From positions 124,001 to 188,000 of the forward strand of contig NZ_JAPYPC010000002.1 of the NCBI RefSeq assembly GCF_029937855.1: 64,000 nt of DNA, in the 5' to 3' direction. Made by a program: the position numbers and the translations under genes. The notes beneath the pieces are model-generated. The model had not been told where the DNA came from, did not search any database, and worked only from the letters and a program-made list of their open reading frames with translations. Below, in pieces: positions 46,179-53,233 of this stretch (the stretch's first letter is position 1; each line of letters starts with the position of its first letter). The DNA is from Christiangramia sp. (GTDB taxonomy: Bacteria; Bacteroidota; Bacteroidia; Flavobacteriales; Flavobacteriaceae).

Positions 46179-46589
46179 ATGAGAAATATTTTACAAGTTT
46201 TTATAGATATTGCCCAAAATGAAAGGGTTAGTATAACCAACTTAGAAAAAACGATTGGGGCAAGTAAGGGTGTGTTATCGCGGGCAATAAGTAAAGGCAC
46301 TGATATTCAGGCAAAGTGGTTATTAGCATTAGTAGATAATTATCCCCGATATAGTGCAGAATGGATTTTAACTGGGAATGGTCCTATGCTTCAAAAGGAT
46401 TCCGCAGAATCAATTTATAATGAAACTGATCCAGGAGTTCTCCGCGAAAAATTGGTTAACCTCCAAAGCCAAATAGATGCGCTGGAAAAAGCAAATAATG
46501 CTTTGGAAGATGCCAATGATTCTTTGAAAGAGACGAAAGCAATTCTTCAGAAACGTATTACCGAACTTGAAAGCAATTCAAAAAAGTAA
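46179..46589 (+). CDS. Phage-repressor-like HTH regulator with coiled coil
   Basis: 136 aa from ATG 46179. A TTG at 46158 is in frame but would place the 16-bp palindrome inside the gene, so it is rejected. HTH about 8-60 (ITNLEKTIGASKGVLSRAISK) followed by the CI/flavobacterial repressor signature YSAEWILTGNGPMLQ, then a heptad-rich coiled coil (about 85-134) for oligomerization. There is no S24 peptidase domain. It is divergent from the sigma/dead-Cas12f unit and probably controls it. Confidence 0.83.
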   Translation: MRNILQVFIDIAQNERVSITNLEKTIGASKGVLSRAISKGTDIQAKWLLALVDNYPRYSAEWILTGNGPMLQKDSAESIYNETDPGVLREKLVNLQSQIDALEKANNALEDANDSLKETKAILQKRITELESNSKK

Positions 46590-46886
46590 GTTTATAATTT
46601 AAATTTTAAACTTAATTAGCCCTCGAGGTTTATTCCATGAAATCATTTCTCTAGAAGGATTTGTCAGAAGTAAAATCTCTCATTCTCAAAATTTGAATGA
46701 GACTCTCTTTCTCTTTATTTTTAGCAATCTTCCTTTCCATACTTTATTATTTAAACAAAACCTTTTCTTAATCCGCTGTATTATTTATTAGAGGAATATA
46801 TTTTGATAGCTATAATGAGTTTTGCGTCGTGATTTAGATATTTTCAGTAAATTAAGGTAATTAAACCGACCAGAAATTTAGAAAAT
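46590..46886. other. AT-rich gap with one inverted repeat
   Basis: About 297 bp without a gene. The inverted repeat TCTCATTC/GAATGAGA (46678-46702), followed by pyrimidine-rich sequence, may end the regulator transcript. The right part is AT-rich leader for the next gene. Confidence 0.5.
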
Positions 46887-47537
46887 ATGAAAGATCGAAT
46901 AATGATTGATGCATCCATAATATTGCATCAAGACAGTCTTTTTGACCTAACGCGAATACTAAGGGATTATTACGAAGATAAAATTGTAATATCTAAAAAG
47001 CTTATTGAAATGTTGAAAAGTGTATTTATCGATAATGATCAGTCTAATATAAATATGCTTAATCAATTAGCAATCCAATTTGAAATTAAAGAAAATATAA
47101 GCAATCCGGAATTAATCAAGAATTTTCTGATCCAGAATTCAGATAATATCAAACTGTATGAGTCATCTGAGATAAATAATGAGGATCTTTATGGAAACTT
47201 GTTGAAACTAACGGAAAGTAGAGATATCACACAAATATTATATGAAGAATGGGAATTCCTTACAACCAATTCTTGGCTAATTGCAAAATTCCGTGCAGCA
47301 TTTGATAAAATTGTAGAAGCTGGAGGAGTTGCGGTTCAAGTTTCACAAAAAGCTTTTGATAAAGCAGTTAGAAAGACACTTAAAAAACCAGAAGGTGATA
47401 TTAGTCCAAATGATAAGATTTTAGCTACAGGTAAATGGATTGCAGTTGGAGGAAGCGCAATTGCCGACTTATTAATTCCTGTGGCTGGTGCCATAGTAAC
47501 AGTAGCATCAGGTATATTTTTACTATGTGACCCGTAA
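46887..47537 (+). CDS. Unrecognised protein with PIN-like start and hydrophobic C-terminus, 216 aa
   Basis: I do not recognise the family. The N-terminus (MIMIDASIILHQD-type strand with Asp, then VISKKLIEMLK) resembles the first strand of PIN-like domains, but the other acidic residues cannot be placed with certainty. The C-terminal 35 residues form a hydrophobic stretch (AVGGSAIADLLIPVAGAIVT) ahead of a short tail, suggesting a membrane-inserting end. It sits at the left end of the cassette-like run of defence genes; an effector or toxin role is speculative. Confidence 0.6.
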   Translation: MKDRIMIDASIILHQDSLFDLTRILRDYYEDKIVISKKLIEMLKSVFIDNDQSNINMLNQLAIQFEIKENISNPELIKNFLIQNSDNIKLYESSEINNEDLYGNLLKLTESRDITQILYEEWEFLTTNSWLIAKFRAAFDKIVEAGGVAVQVSQKAFDKAVRKTLKKPEGDISPNDKILATGKWIAVGGSAIADLLIPVAGAIVTVASGIFLLCDP

Positions 47538-47616
47538 TCACGAACAAAGAACAAAGGTTAATCTCCAATAGCCGGCAGCGTTAGAATGAAAATATTTACT
47601 TGATCAACAAACTAAT

Positions 47617-47705
47617 ATTAAGCCGACAAATCCGCGTCCATAATTCCGCACTACTTGTTGTTAACAGGGATCGTGGGCAGCAATTTTTATCATAATTCAA
47701 TTTAA
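47617..47705. repeat. Cassette-boundary repeat, copy A
   Basis: Core AAGCCGACAAATCCGCG, then ATTCCGCAC, ending GGATCGTGGGCAGCAA, with a tail TTTTTATCATAATTCAA up to the ATG of the next gene. It is homologous to copies at 49647-49783 and 50886-51002. Confidence 0.7.
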
Positions 47706-49640
47706 ATGAAAAATGAGTTTAATAGAGTAGTATTTTATTCAAAGTATGACTTATCTGCAGATAGAAATCTAGAAAGTGCGGAAAAAATTTTCAAGAAATT
47801 AAATTCAGAAGACGGTTTAGATGTAAATGATATAATAGAATTATACCAAATCAAATTATATTTCGATCACGAGATTTTTCTATCCCGTTGGGATGAAAAA
47901 ACAAAACAAGAATATAAGAATATCGTTGAAAAATATTGGGAGTGGTTAAGAAACTTTTGGATTAAGATTGATGATGAAAATTTTCTAAAACTTTTTTCAG
48001 AAATAGAATTCCATTACTACGATTCATTTTGGACTCTCATAAGCAAATTCAGTACGTTTAAGAAAATAAATCCAAATACTTTGGATGAATTATTAAAAAA
48101 CAAACGTTTTAATATTCGTCCAGTATTAAAGCAAAAGAAGATTGTTGATCATTTTTCAAGAGAAATTAAAAGCTACCTTATCCAATCAAGTGAAACTGCC
48201 GAATTATTACTTTCCTGTTATGAACAAGAGCACTTTTCTGATCACCCTGAGATGCATTTCCCGAAATTTAAGGAATCGGAAATAGAAGTAATTATTGAAA
48301 ACTATTTACAATCACCAAATGCAAATCTAAATTATGTTCGATTAATTGTAAAATCAAGTTATCTAAAACTATCAGACAAAATTAAGCTTAAAGCTAAAAA
48401 AGTATCAGATAGATTGAATGAGGAAATTTTAGAAGAGGGTGTTACATCTAATCATAGAATTGGAGGGACAATTTCCGCTGATCAACAAGAACCGATAAAA
48501 ATATTAAGAGACGAAGGTACCTTGACATATTCTTATTCCGAAAAATGGTTGAATCATACTAAAACATTAAATGGTGTTTTTCAAAATTTTTCAAGTTTAT
48601 TTAGGTATGTAAATGATCAAGGCTGTATAGATTTAGTAACAAAACACTATCAAATAGATCCATTTGAAAACGCTTTAATGAGATCAAGGCATGAATATTG
48701 GATTTCACAAAAATTTTATGAAAAAGGACTCCTTTCTCATTTACAAATTGCTCTCTATTTAAATTATTTAGAGGAAAATGATATATCAATGGAAGAAGTG
48801 ATTTCTTTTCAAGTAAATGAACTTCTAAACGAAGAATTTGAAATTAGTAATTTACGGATATCTGTTCCTTCGAAAAATATATCACCTTATGAAAAAATTA
48901 GAGTTCTAGCTCCAGAGCTAGAATTTTTGATTAAGCAATATGAATGCTATGTAGAAGAAGGACACATAGATTTTGATTTAATTCAATTTAGCTCTTCTCC
49001 TCTTTATTTTGGAAAAGTCAAAAGTATAGTAGAGAAAAAGTACGTTTATGGACAAGGAGAAGAATTTATAAGATTACGTCGAGATTTTTTTTCAAGACAA
49101 TCGATGCTACATTATGTAAAACCTTATCAAGGGAAATATTCTACCTTTTATCAATTAATTGAAAACGAAAAAGTCAATTATGATCAATTTGAAAATTATC
49201 AAAAAAGCGAAATAGATTATTTAATTTCTAAAGGTTATTTAGTTATTGATGAAGACAATATTATTAAAATAAAGGACTCCAGTTTAATTAATGTCATTGG
49301 GATACTACATTATGAAGATGTAATAAATTTTTGGCATCATCCAGAGGAACTAAGAAATAAGATTATAGACCTAGAAAAAATCAAAATGGTCAAATTTGAA
49401 AGTAAATTATTTACAATTGAAGAGAGAAAGTATTTGAATTACTATTTGAATAAGAAGGAGTTTTCGAATGGTTTAGATTTAAGAAACAAATATTTGCACG
49501 GAACCAATAGTAATCTTCATGAGGAACAAAAAAATGACTTATATATTCTTCTAAAAATTCTGATTTCAGTTATTTACAAAATAAAAGATGATCTTGAAAT
49601 TAAGAAATTCATACAACAAACTGGTGTCAACACCGCTTGA
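47706..49640 (+). CDS. Large protein with C-terminal HEPN-like motif, 644 aa
   Basis: Not recognised over its full length. It is mostly alpha-helical, acidic and soluble. Near the C-terminus is LRNKYLHGTNSN, an R-x4-H pattern with the RN..LHG form seen in HEPN RNase domains of DUF4209-like and abortive-infection proteins. It is flanked on both sides by copies of the boundary repeat and lies next to an AbiC-like gene. Inference: a HEPN-type RNase involved in phage defence; the N-terminal part would be the sensor. Confidence 0.65.
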   Translation: MKNEFNRVVFYSKYDLSADRNLESAEKIFKKLNSEDGLDVNDIIELYQIKLYFDHEIFLSRWDEKTKQEYKNIVEKYWEWLRNFWIKIDDENFLKLFSEIEFHYYDSFWTLISKFSTFKKINPNTLDELLKNKRFNIRPVLKQKKIVDHFSREIKSYLIQSSETAELLLSCYEQEHFSDHPEMHFPKFKESEIEVIIENYLQSPNANLNYVRLIVKSSYLKLSDKIKLKAKKVSDRLNEEILEEGVTSNHRIGGTISADQQEPIKILRDEGTLTYSYSEKWLNHTKTLNGVFQNFSSLFRYVNDQGCIDLVTKHYQIDPFENALMRSRHEYWISQKFYEKGLLSHLQIALYLNYLEENDISMEEVISFQVNELLNEEFEISNLRISVPSKNISPYEKIRVLAPELEFLIKQYECYVEEGHIDFDLIQFSSSPLYFGKVKSIVEKKYVYGQGEEFIRLRRDFFSRQSMLHYVKPYQGKYSTFYQLIENEKVNYDQFENYQKSEIDYLISKGYLVIDEDNIIKIKDSSLINVIGILHYEDVINFWHHPEELRNKIIDLEKIKMVKFESKLFTIEERKYLNYYLNKKEFSNGLDLRNKYLHGTNSNLHEEQKNDLYILLKILISVIYKIKDDLEIKKFIQQTGVNTA

Positions 49641-49646
49641 TCAAAA

Positions 49647-49783
49647 ATATGCGGTATCCAAACAAAATCGATAACTTAGAACTTCAACTAACAAAACAAT
49701 AAGCCGACAACTTCGTGTGCTTCATTCCGCAAACTTGCGATAAGCGAAGCCGTTATATTATTTTTTATCAAAATTCAACTTCA
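49647..49783. repeat. Cassette-boundary repeat, copy B
   Basis: Shares with copy C ATATGCxGTxTxCxAACAAAATC, then ATAAxCCGACAACTxCGTGTG, ATTCCGCA and AAxCCGTT, and shares with copy A the tail TTTTTATCAxAATTCAA. CTTCG (49711-49715) pairs with CGAAG (49745-49749), suggesting a folded site. Confidence 0.72.
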
Positions 49784-50863
49784 ATGAAATTTAAAATTCT
49801 GTTTCTTTTTACAATAATATTTTCTTCGATATATTCTCAATCGACAAATTCTGAGATCAAGGATTATTTAAATAATTTGAATGATTCAGAATTTTCAGGA
49901 GCAATTTTGATAGCTAAAAATGATGAAATAATTGATAAAAGAGCTTACGGACTTTCAAGTATAGAATACGATGTAAAAAATAAAATTGATACGAAATTTA
50001 ATATCGCTTCTATTACAAAAATGTTTACCGCTGTTGCAGCTTTACAACTTTATGAGAAAGATAAATTAGACCTTAAGACACCGATTGGAAAATATTTACC
50101 GGATTATCCAAACGAGATCGTTAGAAACTCGGTAACAATACATCAACTATTAACCCACACTTCAGGTCTTAACAATTTTTACGTTAATGATTTAGATAAG
50201 ATCAAAAATTCCGATTACGAAGAAATTTCTGATTTTGTGCCACTTTTTGCTAATGACACCTTACTATCTAAACCTGGAACAAAGTATGATTATAGTGGAA
50301 CAGGATTCGTGGTTCTAGGTTTAATAATTGAGAAAGTTTCTGGAGAAAATTATTACGATTATATAAAAGAGAATATTCTAGAACCGGCAGATATGTTTGC
50401 AACCTCAGAAATTCAAGTAGATTCAATTGTAAAAAATAAAGCTAGTGGATATACATCAGGCTTTGGTCAAAATGAAAATCTAAAAAAGAATGAGTATTAC
50501 TTGACTAAAGCATCTCCAGCCGGATTTTACTATTCTACAGTTGATGATTTATTTAAATTCTCAAAAGCTTTAAGAAACTATCAACTACTAGATAAAGAAA
50601 CCACCGATTTAATGTTGGAACCTAAAGTAAAAGGCTATAATACGCATTTAGGATATGGTATTGATATAGACAATAGATACAACCAAAAAATAATTGGACA
50701 TAGCGGTGGTTGGTATGGGATTCACTGTGAATTAATGGATTTCCTAGATGATAATTACACAATTGTGATTTTATCTAACATCGATGATGGAGGAAAAACA
50801 GGTGCCTCAAAAGTAGCTGACTACTTTAAAAACTTAATAGCAGAAAAAGAATTAGAAAATTAA
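49784..50863 (+). CDS. Serine hydrolase, class C beta-lactamase-like
   Basis: 359 aa from ATG 49784, where a signal peptide begins (MKFKILFLFTIIFSSIYS). An upstream in-frame GTG at 49715 lies inside the boundary repeat and is rejected. Motifs: nucleophile SxxK in NIASITKMFTAVA, a YxG variant of the YxN motif in YDYSGTGFVVLG, and HxG in IGHSGGWYGIH. The family includes penicillin-binding and esterase-like enzymes; the substrate is unknown. Flanked by boundary repeats B and C. Confidence 0.88.
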   Translation: MKFKILFLFTIIFSSIYSQSTNSEIKDYLNNLNDSEFSGAILIAKNDEIIDKRAYGLSSIEYDVKNKIDTKFNIASITKMFTAVAALQLYEKDKLDLKTPIGKYLPDYPNEIVRNSVTIHQLLTHTSGLNNFYVNDLDKIKNSDYEEISDFVPLFANDTLLSKPGTKYDYSGTGFVVLGLIIEKVSGENYYDYIKENILEPADMFATSEIQVDSIVKNKASGYTSGFGQNENLKKNEYYLTKASPAGFYYSTVDDLFKFSKALRNYQLLDKETTDLMLEPKVKGYNTHLGYGIDIDNRYNQKIIGHSGGWYGIHCELMDFLDDNYTIVILSNIDDGGKTGASKVADYFKNLIAEKELEN

Positions 50864-50885
50864 ACTTAAGGTGTTTCATTGCAAA

Positions 50886-51002
50886 TATGCAGTGTTCGAA
50901 CAAAATCAATATCTTAGAACTCCAAAAAACAAAACCATAAACCGACAACTCCGTGTGTTAAATTCCGCACTTCTCAGATAAGGGAAACCGTTGGCAACAA
51001 TT
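50886..51002. repeat. Cassette-boundary repeat, copy C
   Basis: Homologous to copy B over about 110 bp. Ends AAACCGTTGGCAACAATT directly before the ATG of the AbiC-like gene. The lack of a retained coding frame between copies indicates a site rather than a gene. Confidence 0.72.
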
Positions 51003-51953
51003 ATGAGAAATATACTAACTGAAAAAAATAGCATTAGAATTTTAATTGGAGGTTTTATCCTGCTCATAATTGCTATATTAATATTCGTATGGAAAGATTG
51101 GTTTTTTTCTTTCGATTCAAAAATACAGTCCGATAAAATTGCACAATTCGGAGATTTTGTTGGAGGACTAATTGGATCTCTTTGGGCTTTAGCTGGTGTC
51201 ATGCTCTTTTATGTAGCACTTTCAGAACAAAGAAAAGATTTTCAAACAAATAGAATGGTTTTAGATGCACAAACCGATGCTTTAAAACAACAAATAAAGG
51301 AATTCGAACTTCAGAGAGAAGAACTTTCTGAAACAAGAGAAGTCTTTAAAATTCAGAGTAAAACTCTAAAAAAACAACAATTCGAATCTACCTTTTTTAA
51401 TCTTGTAAATCTTCATCATCAAATTGTCAACTCAATAGATCTCAAAAGTACCAGAAACAAATATGATCTTATTGAAAGAATGAGAAATCGAGATCATCAT
51501 GGAAATAAGCCTCCAAACGAAAAAATATTGGAAATAACTACTGGTAGAGATTGCTTCGTAAGATTTAGAAATGGACTCAAGTATTTATATTTTGAAAAAG
51601 ATGAAAAAAGAGAAGCAAATTCAATAAATGAGATAGATTTTGTAAAAAAAGTTTACGACGAATATTACGAAAAACATCAATCAGACTTAGGTCACTATTT
51701 TAGAAATTTATACCATACTTTCAAGTTCATTAAGAACTCTGATATTGAGAATAAGCAAATGTATGCCAGTTTGGTAAGAGCGCAGCTTTCAAATGATGAA
51801 CTTTTCATGATATTTTATAATGGACTTTCAGATATGGGTAAAAAATTCAAACCTTTAATTGAAGAATTCAAGATTTTAAAAACTTTGAATCCTAAAACTC
51901 TTATTGATATGAAAGAACATTACCATTTATATAAAAATAGTGGTATGCAATAA
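51003..51953 (+). CDS. Putative AbiC-like phage abortive infection protein
   Basis: 316 aa from ATG 51003; an in-frame TTG at 50991 falls in the boundary repeat. Two N-terminal membrane helices (about 10-32 and 50-72), a coiled coil (about 80-125), then the putAbiC-type domain: QQFESTFFNLVNLHHQIVNSI, LGHYFRNLYHTFKFIKN and SLVRAQLSNDELFMIFYNGLS. The family is linked to abortive infection; the mechanism is unknown. The membrane anchor plus cytoplasmic domain suits a sensor-effector. Confidence 0.85.
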   Translation: MRNILTEKNSIRILIGGFILLIIAILIFVWKDWFFSFDSKIQSDKIAQFGDFVGGLIGSLWALAGVMLFYVALSEQRKDFQTNRMVLDAQTDALKQQIKEFELQREELSETREVFKIQSKTLKKQQFESTFFNLVNLHHQIVNSIDLKSTRNKYDLIERMRNRDHHGNKPPNEKILEITTGRDCFVRFRNGLKYLYFEKDEKREANSINEIDFVKKVYDEYYEKHQSDLGHYFRNLYHTFKFIKNSDIENKQMYASLVRAQLSNDELFMIFYNGLSDMGKKFKPLIEEFKILKTLNPKTLIDMKEHYHLYKNSGMQ

Positions 51954-52183
51954 CTTTTGCCAAAACAACGTATAGCGCAATTGATAACTCTAAGAAACAA
52001 GAGTAAAATAAAAGTACAATTTTTTGTCTCTTATCTACAAGAAATACTATATTTGCCAGCCCTCTTTGAAAATAGAGGTAGTTCTTTAAAAAAATAGATT
52101 CATAATAGCATCGTTTGCATTCAAATGTCACCAATAGGGTATTTCCTACTTTTAAGAATGTTAAAATTCGTTAAAAGGTGACG
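51954..52183. other. Right-end spacer with degenerate boundary sequence
   Basis: No gene is seen. Left part (GCCAAAACAACGTATAGCG, then TTGATAACTCTAAGAA) weakly resembles the start of boundary repeats B and C, so it may be a decayed fourth copy. GTCACC and GGTGAC near 52125-52182 form a widely spaced inverted pair near the island end. Confidence 0.4.
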
Positions 52184-52193
52184 AATTCGGTGC
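52184..52193 (+). repeat. Right-end copy of the integrase arm-like 10-mer
   Basis: AATTCGGTGC, identical to 4138-4147 at the left end, 54 bp inside attR. Candidate integrase or excisionase binding site. Confidence 0.45.
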
Positions 52194-52246
52194 TACTTAA
52201 AAATGGGCCTCTGGAGAAGCCTATATATAAAGACGTTGGGCGATTC

Positions 52247-52268
52247 GTTCGAGTCTCGTCCAGACCGC
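52247..52268 (+). repeat. attR: right 22-bp direct repeat
   Basis: Identical to 4008-4029 in the 3' end of tRNA-Asp. The flanking bases cannot form a tRNA here, so this is the displaced tRNA tail marking the right end of the island. Confidence 0.92.
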
Positions 52269-52281
52269 AAAGTTGCAAAGA

Positions 52282-52308
52282 AGCTCCTCTATATGGGGGG
52301 CTTTTTTT
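52282..52308 (+). terminator. Original tRNA-Asp terminator, displaced by the island
   Basis: AGCTCCT (52282-52288) pairs with GGGGGCT (52296-52302) allowing G-U pairs, then seven T residues. It starts 14 nt after attR, where a tRNA terminator would be in the uninserted chromosome. Confidence 0.75.
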
Positions 52309-52409
52309 GGCACTAAAGGTTAGTTGTGTTGTTTGTCCCGGGAGACTGGGATGTGTAGTTAACCGAGTTATGATCCTTGTTGTGTGGATTTTTGGTTAAC
52401 CAATGAAAA

Positions 52410-52443
52410 GCTTTTTTCCGTCTAAACGGGAAGAGGCTTTTTT
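52410..52443 (+). terminator. Second intrinsic terminator
   Basis: 12-bp stem with wobble pairs, GCTTTTTTCCGT (52410-52421) with ACGGGAAGAGGC (52426-52437), loop CTAA and a T tail. Confidence 0.7.
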
Positions 52444-52561
52444 GTTTTTAAGGATGAAAACCAATTGAAAAACGGTAACAATTTAATCTATTCTTGCAAT
52501 TCTCCGGAATCTCCTTCTGTATCTTCGCTTTTTAAAATGGAATTCATTTTCATCTGAAACG

Positions 52562-52708
52562 ATGCCTTTGTCTGTCCTTTATGAATCAGATATTATGGTC
52601 AATTTTTTCTTTTACGCTTCTATTGTTCTCGCGATCCTCGCTTTGATAATAACCGTTTATTTACTGGTGGTTCATTTTGGGATTGATGAGTATTTCAAAA
52701 AAAGATAA
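52562..52708 (+). CDS. Small single-pass membrane protein, 48 aa
   Basis: ATG 52562 to TAA 52706-52708; an inner ATG at 52595 would give 37 aa. One clear transmembrane helix (FFYASIVLAILALIITVYLL) is followed by VHFGIDEYFKKR, a positively charged end. Short membrane proteins of this shape are common in Flavobacteriaceae. The only support is the helix and open frame. Confidence 0.45.
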   Translation: MPLSVLYESDIMVNFFFYASIVLAILALIITVYLLVVHFGIDEYFKKR

Positions 52709-53233
52709 GTTTAGCGATATTCTATCTTAAAGAAATGGCTTCTCATTGCTGAAATTTTGCTCTTTTAAAAAAAATCGGGATACTCTTCATTATTCTTCTT
52801 CAGTCCTAATAAAAATACTATCTGAGACACTATAATAAATCCCAGCTATTATTAGAATATTCTTCCCATCCTTCAAGTCAGATTCTTATTGGTACTGTGA
52901 CTAATTGGGGTAAAATGCCGGTCTTTTTAAATTACGCTATCTCCTTAAAGTAACCAGAGCTATCCATAAATTATCCTCGCCTATTTTCTTCCAGTTTCTT
53001 TTAAGCTGTTAAAAGCACAAATATTTTATCATCTTTTAAATTTAATTAAATGCTCATTAGGCGGTTAGTTGCCTGCCAAATTAAGGAAAATTCTTACAGA
53101 TATATTTCGAATAGAGTATAATTATTAATTATATCGATTAAAAGAATATTTATATATTTGGAAATTATTTTAGCTTTTCTTTAACTAATGTTGAAGAAGC
53201 TTTGATTTTTGAAAGACTGAAAGTAAATTAGGT
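52709..53233. other. AT-rich spacer, no gene seen
   Basis: About 525 bp between the small membrane ORF and the PAS sensor gene. No gene, tRNA or strong hairpin is seen. The last 130 bp are very AT-rich and probably hold the promoter of the signalling operon. Confidence 0.4.

Larger units (their letters stand above)
4008..52268. mobile_element. Integrative and mobilizable genomic island in tRNA-Asp
   Basis: The region between the two 22-bp att repeats is about 48.2 kb and starts with a tyrosine recombinase. It carries mobilization genes (TraG-like, MobB, BfmA-like), RadC-like and SSB genes, a Shango-like defence operon, a mannan utilization locus, a dead Cas12f plus sigma-factor module and a run of cassette-like defence genes. 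No type IV secretion (Tra) genes are present, so transfer would need a helper: it looks mobilizable rather than self-conjugative. Confidence 0.88.

Noticed and set aside
47549-51000. Classical integron
   Set aside because: The repeats resemble folded cassette sites, but no IntI-type integrase or attI is present and the box sequences do not match the standard attC consensus.
52178-52399. Possible 73-aa gene across the right att site
   Set aside because: It spans attR and the displaced tRNA terminator, has no recognisable domain and appears to be chance.
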